Origin: an uncultured Colwellia sp.
Lineage (GTDB): Bacteria > Pseudomonadota > Gammaproteobacteria > Enterobacterales > Alteromonadaceae
Direction: 5' to 3'
Assembly: GCA_913063325.1 (NCBI GenBank)
Contig: CAJXYE010000007.1
Location: 46,701-110,700 of the forward strand
Length of the DNA: 64,000 bases
Shown: positions 27,296 through 35,566 of the stretch, one piece after another
How positions within the stretch are numbered: position 1 is the first letter of the stretch
How the letters are laid out: the number at the start of each line of letters is the position of its first letter
Notes under the pieces: model-generated
The model's input: only the letters and a program-made list of their open reading frames with translations
What the model was told of the DNA's origin: nothing
Database searches by the model: none
Program-made: the position numbers and the translations under genes

Positions 27296-27694
27296 TTTAT
27301 CCATTCTAGGTACACATTATTCAAATTAATAAAAAACATTAACTATATGTAGCCACTGTAAATTTCCCTACCTCCCATAATTAGTTACAGCGCTTTATTA
27401 ACACTTAAATAAATCAAATTTTATTAGCTACTTAATCAGTACAACCTTCATTAACATAAAGTTGAACGTACAGTTATTGTACTTATCTCAAGTTGAGACG
27501 ACTTCTGAAAAGCAACATTTTATTGTTATTTTCGATGTTGAAGTTCTTTGAATTTATTTCGACAAAACAAGAATTAACTTACTAGCTCTGGAGTTAATAA
27601 GACCCCAAAGGTTAACCATGTTGCTGATGAGTCAATACTTAAAAGCAATTAAAAATAATAACAATCAAATTTAAAATATTTACAGGTAAGTATA
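27296..27694. other. 399-base intergenic region before the GH5 lipoprotein gene
   Basis: AT-rich and without any plausible gene. It contains a degenerate copy of the TTGAACGTTCAA palindrome (27462-27473) and a short inverted repeat GTACAGTTATTGTAC-like segment just after it (27468-27482). It probably carries the promoter of the GH5 gene. Confidence 0.5.
27462..27473. promoter_or_regulatory. degenerate TTGAACGTTCAA-type operator upstream of GH5
   Basis: TTGAACGTACAG matches 10 of 12 positions of the palindrome found perfectly at 29436 and 44826. It ends 221 bases before the GH5 start. Confidence 0.35.
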
Positions 27695-29314
27695 ATGATG
27701 CTGAATTTACGCTCTAGTTTTACTCTTTTTCAAACAGGCGCCAAAACAATAAATAAAACTTTTTTTTTAGGTAGCTTATTAATATTAAGCGCATGTGGCG
27801 GACCATCGTCAACAGAGCCAGAGGTCACTGATACCAATAAAACACCCGATATTATTACCCCAGAACTACCTGTTGCAACGGCCTTATTAATAGAAGCAGA
27901 AGATTATGTGCGCTTTTTAGATACCACGGAAGGTAACGAAGGTAATGCTTTTCGTAATGACAATGTAGATATTGAAGAAATGATCGATGGCAGTGGTTTT
28001 ATCATCAGCTATACCGAGGCTGGTGAATGGTTAGAATACGATATCACCCTCACGGCGGGAGATTATATCCTAACAACTACTGTTGCTTCAGAGCTGGGTG
28101 GTGGCAATTACTCCATATTTATTGATGATAAATTAATTGCTACTGATAGTGTCGATAAAACTGGCGGCTGGCAAGTTTTTGAAAACCACGATATTGCCTT
28201 ATTTAATGCCACAGAAGGCGCTCATACTTTACGCCTAACCATCAATTCTGGTCCATTCAATGTAGATACCATCAACTTTAAAGTAGATGATGGCAGCTTT
28301 ATTCCTCCAGTAGTTATACCTGAAGAAGAGCCTTTAAAACTGCCTGATGTTGAGGTGGTTATAGATGCTAACCCGATCAGCCCAGAAGTAGCCGTTAGTG
28401 ACATGGGCATAGGCATCAACTTAGGTAATACCTTAGACGCGCCATCAGAAGATTCTTGGGCACCTGCGGCAGAAGAGAAATTCATAATTGATTTTAAAGA
28501 AGCAGGTTTCAAACATATCAGAATTCCCGTTACTTGGCATGGCCGTACAGAGTCCTCAGCTCCATATGAAATAGATTCTGCAGAAATGGATAGAGTCGAA
28601 ACTATAGTTGATTGGGCGCTAAAGCAAGACCTTTATGTCATTCTAAATGCCCATCATGAAAGTTGGTTCAAGGATAACTATACAAGCCAAAGAAATCGTA
28701 ATCGATTAGACGCTATTTGGCTACAAATCGTCGAACGTTTCAAACATAAATCAGCTAAGTTGCTATTTGAAATCTTAAATGAGCCAACAGGATTAACTAT
28801 TGATAATGTTGATGAAATAAACGTTCGAGTACTTGATATCATTCGCCGTACAAACCCTACACGTTTAGTGGTATTTTCTGGCAATGGTTTCACCCCAATT
28901 GACTCTTTATTGGCAACGGAAATCCCTGATACAGATGATGATTATTTGATTGGTAACTTCCATGCATATGATCCCTGGCCATTTGCAGGTCAATGTCTAA
29001 GACGCTGGGGCACAGCAACAGATATCGCTGAGTTAAGTGATATTTATCAAAAAGCTCACAACTGGTCAGTTGAACACGATATCCCGGTGACCGTTAATGA
29101 ATTTGGTGTTGCACACTTTGACTTTACTGCACCTGAAAATGTCTGTGATGAAGCTGATCGTTTAAAATATATAGAAGCTCATGTGAATTTCGCCACAGAG
29201 CATGGCATTGCGGCAACCTTCTGGGATGATGCAGGCTCGTTCAGTACTTATAACCGTGCCGAGTATAGCTGGGGGCCTGAAAAAAATATTCTCGTAGCAC
29301 CAAACCTGCCCTAA
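27695..29314 (+). CDS. GH5 endoglucanase lipoprotein with CBM6-like domain
   Basis: 539 residues. Lipoprotein signal with lipobox LSAC (Cys34), so it is anchored in the outer membrane. Residues about 64-198 are a CBM6-like beta-sandwich: IEAEDYVRF, SYTEAGEWLEYDITL, GGWQVFENHDI, NVDTINF. A short Pro/Glu linker follows. From about 235 comes the GH5 TIM barrel, starting MGIGINLGNTLDAP, with acid/base E363 in EILNEP and nucleophile E469 in VTVNEFG. NAHHE near 318-322 supplies the conserved His. The likely activity is endo-beta-1,4-glucanase or a related beta-glucanase on polysaccharide at the cell surface. It begins the polysaccharide locus and has its own 3' hairpin. Confidence 0.92.
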   Translation: MMLNLRSSFTLFQTGAKTINKTFFLGSLLILSACGGPSSTEPEVTDTNKTPDIITPELPVATALLIEAEDYVRFLDTTEGNEGNAFRNDNVDIEEMIDGSGFIISYTEAGEWLEYDITLTAGDYILTTTVASELGGGNYSIFIDDKLIATDSVDKTGGWQVFENHDIALFNATEGAHTLRLTINSGPFNVDTINFKVDDGSFIPPVVIPEEEPLKLPDVEVVIDANPISPEVAVSDMGIGINLGNTLDAPSEDSWAPAAEEKFIIDFKEAGFKHIRIPVTWHGRTESSAPYEIDSAEMDRVETIVDWALKQDLYVILNAHHESWFKDNYTSQRNRNRLDAIWLQIVERFKHKSAKLLFEILNEPTGLTIDNVDEINVRVLDIIRRTNPTRLVVFSGNGFTPIDSLLATEIPDTDDDYLIGNFHAYDPWPFAGQCLRRWGTATDIAELSDIYQKAHNWSVEHDIPVTVNEFGVAHFDFTAPENVCDEADRLKYIEAHVNFATEHGIAATFWDDAGSFSTYNRAEYSWGPEKNILVAPNLP

Positions 29315-29340
29315 AAATCACCTAACCTTTAACAGCTATA

Positions 29341-29376
29341 AAATGTCCCTCTGCACTTTATGTAGGCGGACATTTT
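29341..29376 (+). terminator. probable terminator after the GH5 lipoprotein gene
   Basis: AAATGTCC (29341-29348) pairs with GGACATTT (29368-29375), followed by TGATCC. The loop is 19 bases. A short T run is part of the 3' arm. Confidence 0.45.
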
Positions 29377-29435
29377 GATCCAAAAACCAGCGACTTCTCT
29401 ACTAAAAATAGTTCAATCATAGGTATTACCGATAG

Positions 29436-29447
29436 TTGAACGTTCAA
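29436..29447. promoter_or_regulatory. TTGAACGTTCAA operator upstream of the second GH5 gene
   Basis: A perfect 12-base palindrome, 84 bases before the ATG of the second GH5 gene. The identical 12-mer occurs upstream of the TonB receptor at 44653. Confidence 0.5.
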
Positions 29448-29531
29448 ATGTCGCTTATGGTAAATGATTGGGCGAAGCGCTTAATCAAATATTTTATGCT
29501 CTCTGCATAATTAATAACCTTGTAACTCTCC

Positions 29532-30626
29532 ATGTTGATAAGTAACAATAATAACCACAAAGCAACTGCGCCTGCCGTTGAAAAACCTCTCCAATTCCAA
29601 TTATTTATTCCCCTACTCAGCCTGCTTATTTGCTCTTTTATCACCTTTGCTAGCCAAGTAACTATTGCTCCACAAATTGTAAAATCAGCAAGCAACATTT
29701 CTGCGGTAGCTAAGTCTGCGGTGGCTGAGCATGGTCAATTATCGATTAAAGATGGTCAATTGGTCAATCAACAGAAACAAGAAATTTCTTTAGCTGGGCC
29801 AAGTTTATATTGGAGCAATAATGGTTGGGCAGGAGAAGATTTTTATCAAAAAAATGTTATCAATAATATCAGCCAACAGTGGCAAGCTTCCATTGTGAGG
29901 GCAGCTATGGGCGCAGACTTTAAAGGCAGTTACTTAACTCACCCCGAAGACAATTTAAAACGAGTTGAGAGGGTTATTGAAGCAGCCGTTGAAAACGGAC
30001 TGTATATCATCGTAGATTGGCATTCTCATCATGCTGAAAATCATACCAAAAAAGCCATAGAGTTCTTCCAGCACATTGCGAGGAAATATGGTCACTTGCC
30101 TAATATAATCTATGAAATATATAACGAGCCTTTACAAGAGACTGACTGGCATAGTGTCATTAAACCCTACTCACTCAAGGTGATTTCAGCGATCAGAGCC
30201 ATTGATAGTGACAATGTTATTCTCATCGGCAGCCAGTCATGGTCACAAGATGTAGATATTAGCGCAAAGGATCCAATAACAGGTTTTAGTAACTTAGCTT
30301 ATACCTTGCACTTTTATGCCGGTACTCACAAGGATGAACTGCGCGCTAAAGCTCAAGTAGCACTTGATGCTGGCCTAGCGTTATTTGTTTCTGAGTGGGG
30401 TAGCGTTTCAGCAGACGGCACTGGTGATGTTGATTATCAAGAAACAGAGAAATGGCTGGCCTTTATGAGAAAAAACCAACTATCACATTGCAGTTGGTCA
30501 CTTTCAAAAAAAGAGGAAGGCGCTTCAATATTTAAACCAAGCGCTTCAACATCAGGTCCTTGGTCAGATAAAGACTTCACAAAAAATGGCCTTTATTTAA
30601 AAGAAATCATTCAAAACTGGGGTTAA
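29532..30626 (+). CDS. GH5 endoglucanase with N-terminal membrane anchor
   Basis: 364 residues. One hydrophobic segment (about 22-41) after a 20-residue polar N terminus suggests a signal anchor or an uncommon signal peptide, so the enzyme faces the periplasm or outside. The catalytic domain matches GH5 subfamily 2-like cellulases: SLYWSNNGWAGEDFY, VRAAMGAD, VDWHSHHAEN, acid/base E199 in EIYNEP, nucleophile E288 in FVSEWGS and a HCSWSLS tail. No binding module. It follows the GH5 lipoprotein but has its own palindromic operator and starts a run with the (alpha/alpha)6 enzyme 19 bases downstream. It probably shortens released glucan oligomers. Confidence 0.9.
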   Translation: MLISNNNNHKATAPAVEKPLQFQLFIPLLSLLICSFITFASQVTIAPQIVKSASNISAVAKSAVAEHGQLSIKDGQLVNQQKQEISLAGPSLYWSNNGWAGEDFYQKNVINNISQQWQASIVRAAMGADFKGSYLTHPEDNLKRVERVIEAAVENGLYIIVDWHSHHAENHTKKAIEFFQHIARKYGHLPNIIYEIYNEPLQETDWHSVIKPYSLKVISAIRAIDSDNVILIGSQSWSQDVDISAKDPITGFSNLAYTLHFYAGTHKDELRAKAQVALDAGLALFVSEWGSVSADGTGDVDYQETEKWLAFMRKNQLSHCSWSLSKKEEGASIFKPSASTSGPWSDKDFTKNGLYLKEIIQNWG

Positions 30627-30645
30627 CAACTAGGATTAAAAATTT

Positions 30646-32211
30646 ATGAATTTAAAGCACACCATCACAGCATTTATTGCTATGACACTTTGCACAGCTT
30701 CCTTATACAGCACTGCGACTTTTGCTGAACAAGGTAAATTCTATGCTAAGAAGCAGTATTCAGGACAAGAAATACCAAGCTTTAGCCAAAATAAAGATAG
30801 GCTACCTAAACCTATTTTCGATGCTAAACCCGAATATATTGATTTTTATTATCGTGCTTGGCAAATTGGTTTTGAACACTTTAAAAAACCGCAAACAACT
30901 AGTCCTTTTGTTTCAAATTTTATCGATGAAGCCTTTAACGACAATATATTTTTATGGGACATGAGTTTTTCAACCATGTGGGGCAACTACGCTCATCATA
31001 TTTTTCCAAGCATTGATGGTTTAGATAATTTTTACCGTACCCAAATGAGTGATGGTGAAATAGTTCGTGAGGTTGGCGAGAAAGATGGCCATTTGGGCGT
31101 TATTGGCTGGTCTGAGCCAGGCACCGAAGGCAACCTAAACCACCCTATTCTGCCTTGGGCGGAACTTGAGTCTTATAGAATCACCAACAACAAACAACGA
31201 CTCGCCGATGTGTATTTACCGCTACAAAAATACCGCGAAAGTTTTAGTAAAATTTATCATGCCGAATCTGGTTTATACCTTACCGATAAGGCTGCAATGG
31301 ATGACTCGCCACGCAATGAACAAATGCTTGCTGGTATCGATGTCGCCGCTGAGATGGTTATTTTTGATCTTTGGTTGGCTGAAATGGCGACAGCATTAGG
31401 TAAAAGTGCTGATGCCCAAAAGTATATTGCTCGAGCTGATGACTATGCAAAGTTTATCAATGAAAAACTTTGGGACGACAAAACGGGTTTTTATTATGAT
31501 TGGGGCAAAGATAACAAACGTATGACTATGCGCACCATAGCCGCATTTTGGACTATGTTAGGTAAAATCCCTAATCAAGAGCAATTGGCAAAGTTAATAG
31601 TCCACCTTAACGATCCCAAGTCTTTTAATACCAAACATAGGGTACCTACTCACCCGGCAGATGAAGTTGGATTTAACGGTGACTATTGGGCGGGAGCTAT
31701 CTGGGTTCCAACAAATACCATGGTAATTCAGGGCCTTGAAGTAAATAATGAGTTTACCCTAGCACGTGAAATAGCTATGAATCACCTTGATAATACTACG
31801 CAGGTTTTCCTAGACACCAATACCGCTTGGGAGAACTATACGCCACTAGAAATTAAACAAGGTCGTAAAGCCAAGCCTGATTTTATCGGCTGGTCGGGAC
31901 TTGCACCGATTAATTATTTGATTAAACATGCCATTGGACTTCGCATCAATGCGCCAAAAAATGAAATTACTTGGCGCATCAACGAACTTGGCCGTCATGG
32001 CATTGAAGGTTTACGCTTTAATGGTCAAGGAGAAGCAATGAATTCAGTGGACTTAATTGCTAAAAAACGAACAAGTCTCACTGATGATATTGATATCAAC
32101 ATCCAATGTCGACAAGCTTTCACCCTGAATATTATTAGCCGGCACGCCCAGAAAAGTTATCAACTAAATTGTCAGAGTAAAATAAATATAGTCTTTAAAC
32201 ATCAGCTTTAA
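30646..32211 (+). CDS. secreted (alpha/alpha)6 glycosidase, MGH1/GH63/trehalase-like
   Basis: 521 residues with a Sec signal (cleavage near TFAEQ). The body is an (alpha/alpha)6 barrel. Segments typical of the mannosylglycerate-hydrolase-like, GH63 and GH37 group are FLWDMSFSTMWGNYA, AMDDSPRNEQ with the expected general acid D219, NGDYWAGAIWVPTNTMVIQG and NTAWENYTP with the expected base E396. A small beta-domain ends the protein. Substrate cannot be read from sequence; in this clan it is usually an alpha-linked glucosyl or mannosyl group. It is likely co-transcribed with the GH5 gene 19 bases upstream. An alpha-glycosidase among beta-glucanases suggests a mixed or decorated glucan. Confidence 0.8.
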   Translation: MNLKHTITAFIAMTLCTASLYSTATFAEQGKFYAKKQYSGQEIPSFSQNKDRLPKPIFDAKPEYIDFYYRAWQIGFEHFKKPQTTSPFVSNFIDEAFNDNIFLWDMSFSTMWGNYAHHIFPSIDGLDNFYRTQMSDGEIVREVGEKDGHLGVIGWSEPGTEGNLNHPILPWAELESYRITNNKQRLADVYLPLQKYRESFSKIYHAESGLYLTDKAAMDDSPRNEQMLAGIDVAAEMVIFDLWLAEMATALGKSADAQKYIARADDYAKFINEKLWDDKTGFYYDWGKDNKRMTMRTIAAFWTMLGKIPNQEQLAKLIVHLNDPKSFNTKHRVPTHPADEVGFNGDYWAGAIWVPTNTMVIQGLEVNNEFTLAREIAMNHLDNTTQVFLDTNTAWENYTPLEIKQGRKAKPDFIGWSGLAPINYLIKHAIGLRINAPKNEITWRINELGRHGIEGLRFNGQGEAMNSVDLIAKKRTSLTDDIDINIQCRQAFTLNIISRHAQKSYQLNCQSKINIVFKHQL

Positions 32212-32299
32212 AAATAGTTGATAAATCAACTTAAATTAGCTTTATCTTGTTATTAAGCAATTATTTAGCGAATTATTTAACATTTAATAGATAAATAAT

Positions 32300-32313
32300 T
32301 GAAAGCGCTTACA
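32300..32313. promoter_or_regulatory. LacI-type operator TGAAAGCGCTTACA (site 1)
   Basis: A 14-base near-palindrome 38 bases before the ATG of the 134-residue gene. It is one of five copies in the window of the consensus TGWAAGCGCTTWCA. Confidence 0.65.
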
Positions 32314-32351
32314 ATCAACAGAGACATAACAAACGGAGTTGAGGTAGCAGT

Positions 32352-32756
32352 ATGCGTAAACATAGAATAAGTTTCGCTGATATAAACATTATCAGCGACA
32401 GCATTGCCGAATTAATTATTGACGAAGGCGTTGGAGTATCCATAGAAATGGTTGAAGAATATGATAACTTTCTGGCCTGTATATTCAACGGTGACTATGG
32501 TGTATTAATCAATAAAATTAATAATTACTCTTATAGCCTAGGCGCACAATTCATTATGGGCTCTAACGAACATATAATGGCGATTGCTGTGGTTAATTAT
32601 AGCGAGCAAGGTAGGCAATCCAGTAAAGAAATTGCCGGTAGACGTATTGTTGATCAGTTAAATGTAAAAACATTCTCAGGTTTGGAATTAGGTTGGCAAC
32701 AAGCATTGTCCTGGTTACAAAACGAGATCGACATCACTAAAGTGACCTCAATATAA
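32352..32756 (+). CDS. small SpoIIAA/STAS-like protein, uncharacterised
   Basis: 134 residues with GGAG and GAGG before the ATG; no signal. The order DINIISDSIAELIIDEGVGVSIEMVEEYD, FNGDYGVLINKINNYSYSLGAQ, HIMAIAVVNYSEQGRQSSK suggests the STAS/SpoIIAA-like fold seen in marine Gammaproteobacteria, but this is a pattern guess. The expected phosphorylatable Ser is not evident. It has its own LacI-type operator and lies in the carbohydrate locus, so it is probably induced by the same sugar. It converges on the periplasmic binding protein gene. Confidence 0.65.
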   Translation: MRKHRISFADINIISDSIAELIIDEGVGVSIEMVEEYDNFLACIFNGDYGVLINKINNYSYSLGAQFIMGSNEHIMAIAVVNYSEQGRQSSKEIAGRRIVDQLNVKTFSGLELGWQQALSWLQNEIDITKVTSI

Positions 32757-32785
32757 TAAAGGCGCCTAAGAAAAATATTGATGAG

Positions 32786-32816
32786 ATAAGCTAAAAATCT
32801 TATGTAATTAGCTTAT
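32786..32816. terminator. possible bidirectional terminator
   Basis: ATAAGCTAA (32786-32794) pairs with TTAGCTTAT (32808-32816) around a 13-base AT-rich loop between converging genes. It overlaps the stop codon of the minus-strand gene; there is no long T run. Confidence 0.4.
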
Positions 32817-33751
32817 GGATCAAGCGAGAGCCATAAGTTTTTCTTGCTTTGAAGCTGTTTGGTTTTTTCACTCAACAATGGATTTTCAAGTTTAAAAACA
32901 GCCCTATTTCCAATATTAAGCTGAGCCATAAGTCTTGGTGGAGCCTTTAGGCGATAAAATAATTGATCAAATTTACCTTTATTAATCGCACGCGTTAAAC
33001 CAACTTGTAGCCGATTAGCCAGTGCTGAGTTTTTTTTGTTAACAAAAAAATATAACGGTGCGGTGTATTGCAGTATCAAATGGCTTTCCAGAGCCAACAT
33101 TGGGTACTGTGCCAACTCTTTACGCACCTCGGTTATTGCCCGAGGGATATAATCAAAGCGTCGCCTTGCTAACATAGTGTGTAGTGATCTTGTCAGTGCA
33201 TCAACAGTAGGAATATTATTAGCACGCAAAATTTCTGTATCTGGCCAGTTAAGACCTTGCCCAGCAAGTAAAGTATTTAACTCTGACAGTGAATTAATGT
33301 CAGAAAAGATATTTTGATCACCATCACGTATTAAAAAAACCCGAGAGCCCATCAACCCTTTTAATAAGGGAACATATATCGCTTGTAATATTTGCTCTCG
33401 TTTTTTTGAGGTCATAGCCCACAGCACATCAATATTCTGCTCAGAACTAAGCATATTAATGCTGCGTTGTTGAACCATATTAATATTCACGGGAACCAAT
33501 TGGTAAGGACCAAAATCATCTAGAGTTTCCTCTAACGCCAACTTCAATAAACTGCCATAATATTTTTCATTATCATCAAACAGCGAACTTTGGTTATAAC
33601 GAACAATTAGTGACTTAGATGTATGCTTAACTGCTTGCTTAATCGCTTGAGTAACCTTTGCTTCAACCTCTGTAGTAATCGTTTGTGCCGTTAGAGTATA
33701 AGAAGCCAATAACAGCAGAAAATTGACAATAAAAATAGCTAAGTAAGGCAT
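32813..33751 (-). CDS. orphan periplasmic solute-binding-like protein (PBP2 type)
   Basis: 312 residues with a Sec signal (IFIVNFLLLLASYTLTAQT). It is a paralogue of the 63759-62851 protein at the right end. The shared blocks are LLKLALE with FG.YQLVP, WAMTSKKREQ / WTMTSKQREQ, LLAGQGLNWPD / LFAGQGRDWPD, RRFDYIPRA and YTAPLYFFV. The fold is most likely a type II periplasmic binding protein. No ABC permease or ATPase is near, so it may feed a sensor or scavenge ligand rather than drive import. It is the last gene of a minus-strand run led by the GH3 gene. Confidence 0.72.
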   Translation of the reverse strand: MPYLAIFIVNFLLLLASYTLTAQTITTEVEAKVTQAIKQAVKHTSKSLIVRYNQSSLFDDNEKYYGSLLKLALEETLDDFGPYQLVPVNINMVQQRSINMLSSEQNIDVLWAMTSKKREQILQAIYVPLLKGLMGSRVFLIRDGDQNIFSDINSLSELNTLLAGQGLNWPDTEILRANNIPTVDALTRSLHTMLARRRFDYIPRAITEVRKELAQYPMLALESHLILQYTAPLYFFVNKKNSALANRLQVGLTRAINKGKFDQLFYRLKAPPRLMAQLNIGNRAVFKLENPLLSEKTKQLQSKKNLWLSLDP

Positions 33752-33798
33752 AGGAAAGTAATCTTCTCTTTTATAAATACCTTATGGGTATCATGAAG

Positions 33799-34551
33799 TT
33801 ATTCTTTTTCTGTTATCAAAGTAGCGACGATAGCAGGATGATCTGAAGGGTAAGCACTTATCTTTTTTGCCTTGCCGGTAAGACCCTTAACAAAAAGACA
33901 ATCAATACCAGCGTTTTTAAGCAAGGTCATCTTAGCATTTGACTGCACTAATGCGACCTCGCGACTATCACAACGAGTATTAAAGTCACCCAATAATATT
34001 TTCGGGTAGGGCTTCATTGCATTTAGCTGAGCAGCGGTTTCTCCAGCATTGGCTCCCCTAGTTTCAACACTTTCATGATCCCAATGAACATTGACTAGCA
34101 GATAACGGTTATTTAGTTTTTCTATCACTGCATATTCACCCGTTCTGGTGGCGTTTGGACCATCAGTTAAGTCGAATCGGCCTGATTCGATAAAGCTATT
34201 TCCCAGACAACGATTAATAAATATTTGAAATTTATGTTGCCAACATTGCCCTAAGGATTTAGCTAAGGTGATAGCACGCTGATAATCTGTCGGTAGCTTG
34301 TTGTTAAGTTCATTATGCTTAAGCTGCCAGTCTTCAACACCTTCTTGAATACCTAAAACATCAACTTTATGCTTGTTAACGAGTTGCGCATAATCATCAC
34401 TGTGCTGTGGCATGGTTTTCCAGCCATAGATGTTTAACGACATCACTGTGATTGTCTTATTTCCTTTCTTAACAACTGTTTCAGCAAGTGGGTCGAAGGA
34501 AACAAACAATGCAGTCAATAATAAAATTGTTGCTTTAATAAATGCTGTCAT
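33799..34551 (-). CDS. secreted endonuclease/exonuclease/phosphatase-fold protein
   Basis: About 250 residues from ATG 34551, which follows the upstream stop by one base; a GTG at 34569 is an alternative. Sec signal about 1-24 (FIKATILLLTALFVSFDPLAE). EEP-fold motifs are in order: VMSLNIYGW, VLGIQEG (metal Glu), NVHWDHES, LLGDFNTR (Asp/Asn) and the C-terminal YPSDHPAIVATL (catalytic His). It would hydrolyse a phosphodiester or phosphate ester in the periplasm. In this operon (glycosidases, ADP-ribosyl hydrolase fold, esterase) it may strip phosphoester substituents, or scavenge nucleic acid; the substrate is unknown. Confidence 0.85.
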   Translation of the reverse strand: MTAFIKATILLLTALFVSFDPLAETVVKKGNKTITVMSLNIYGWKTMPQHSDDYAQLVNKHKVDVLGIQEGVEDWQLKHNELNNKLPTDYQRAITLAKSLGQCWQHKFQIFINRCLGNSFIESGRFDLTDGPNATRTGEYAVIEKLNNRYLLVNVHWDHESVETRGANAGETAAQLNAMKPYPKILLGDFNTRCDSREVALVQSNAKMTLLKNAGIDCLFVKGLTGKAKKISAYPSDHPAIVATLITEKE

Positions 34552-34552
34552 C

Positions 34553-35512
34553 TTATTTAAGTAAATCACTCAACTGATGGGATAATAGCCATTGATAAAG
34601 ATCATCACCTGAGTAAATACGTGTCCAAGCATCATGACCTTTATCTTCATGCACAGTAAAACGCACATTGTTATGACCTAACTTTTCGAGCTTAGTTAAT
34701 CCTGCATAAAAATACTGAATATTAACCGCACTATCTCTACCGCCGGCAAATTGCCAAACAGCTAACTTATGCTTTGCTATTGGCGCCATCAAGCTAGGAT
34801 GTCCCCAGCCGACTACAGGTGCTATAGCTGCAAATCGCTCTGGGTGTTTACTTGCCAGATACCAAGTGCCAAAACCGCCATAACTTAACCCCGACAAATA
34901 GGTTTTATCAGCGTTGACTCGATACTTGTTTTGTACGCTATCCAACATAGCAATCAAATCAGTCTCAAGCAGTTCCCAACCTTGAGGTAATAAAGGTGCA
35001 ACGTCACTCATATCTGTTAGTGAAGCCATTCTTTGAATATCTGTATTAGTTTCAAATGCTGCACTGCGTTTTGGTACACCTTGATCTAACCTTTTGGGAA
35101 TATTACCTTTTGAGCGATTATCAATATAGCTAATGCCCTTTTTATCAAAGCCAAACATATGCAGTTGCGGTGAAATAATAATAAAAGGTAAATCTTTTTT
35201 CTGTATCCAAGCCTCATGTAAAGGTCCTTGCATCAAAACAAAGTCTAATTCATCTTGGCCATTGCCGCGCTCACCATTACCGTGTAAAAACAGCATCACC
35301 GGCCATTTTTTATCTGGCTTAGAGTGATATCCTTTAGGTAAATAAACAAAATACTCTCGTTTACTTTGATCAATACTACTTTGGTAAGCTTCCCGTAATA
35401 ATTGCTCTTGAGATTGTTGAACAGTAGAGGTGTTATTGTCTGCTTGCTTAACATTACTCGTACAGCCGATTAGAAAACTTGTCATCATTAAACAAAGCAT
35501 TAGTTTTTTCAT
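34553..35512 (-). CDS. alpha/beta-hydrolase esterase lipoprotein
   Basis: 319 residues from ATG 35512, with GGAGG about 11 bases upstream; the frame opens at 35539 but lacks a ribosome site there. Lipobox FLIGC puts it on the outer membrane. The alpha/beta-hydrolase core resembles PHB-depolymerase-like and CE1 feruloyl/acetyl esterases: YFVYLPKGYHSKPDKKWPVM, FLHGNGERGNG (oxyanion), nucleophile in GLSYGGFG, acid in AGGRDSAV and His in KGHDAWTR. A segment of about 60 residues between LHMFGFDKKG and LLPQGWELL is an insertion or lid. It probably removes acyl groups from plant or algal polysaccharide. It is followed directly by the EEP gene. Confidence 0.83.
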   Translation of the reverse strand: MKKLMLCLMMTSFLIGCTSNVKQADNNTSTVQQSQEQLLREAYQSSIDQSKREYFVYLPKGYHSKPDKKWPVMLFLHGNGERGNGQDELDFVLMQGPLHEAWIQKKDLPFIIISPQLHMFGFDKKGISYIDNRSKGNIPKRLDQGVPKRSAAFETNTDIQRMASLTDMSDVAPLLPQGWELLETDLIAMLDSVQNKYRVNADKTYLSGLSYGGFGTWYLASKHPERFAAIAPVVGWGHPSLMAPIAKHKLAVWQFAGGRDSAVNIQYFYAGLTKLEKLGHNNVRFTVHEDKGHDAWTRIYSGDDLYQWLLSHQLSDLLK

Positions 35513-35566
35513 ATTGTTCCAAAACCTCCGTAATTTCATTCAATATATATGGGGAGTTAACCTAGT

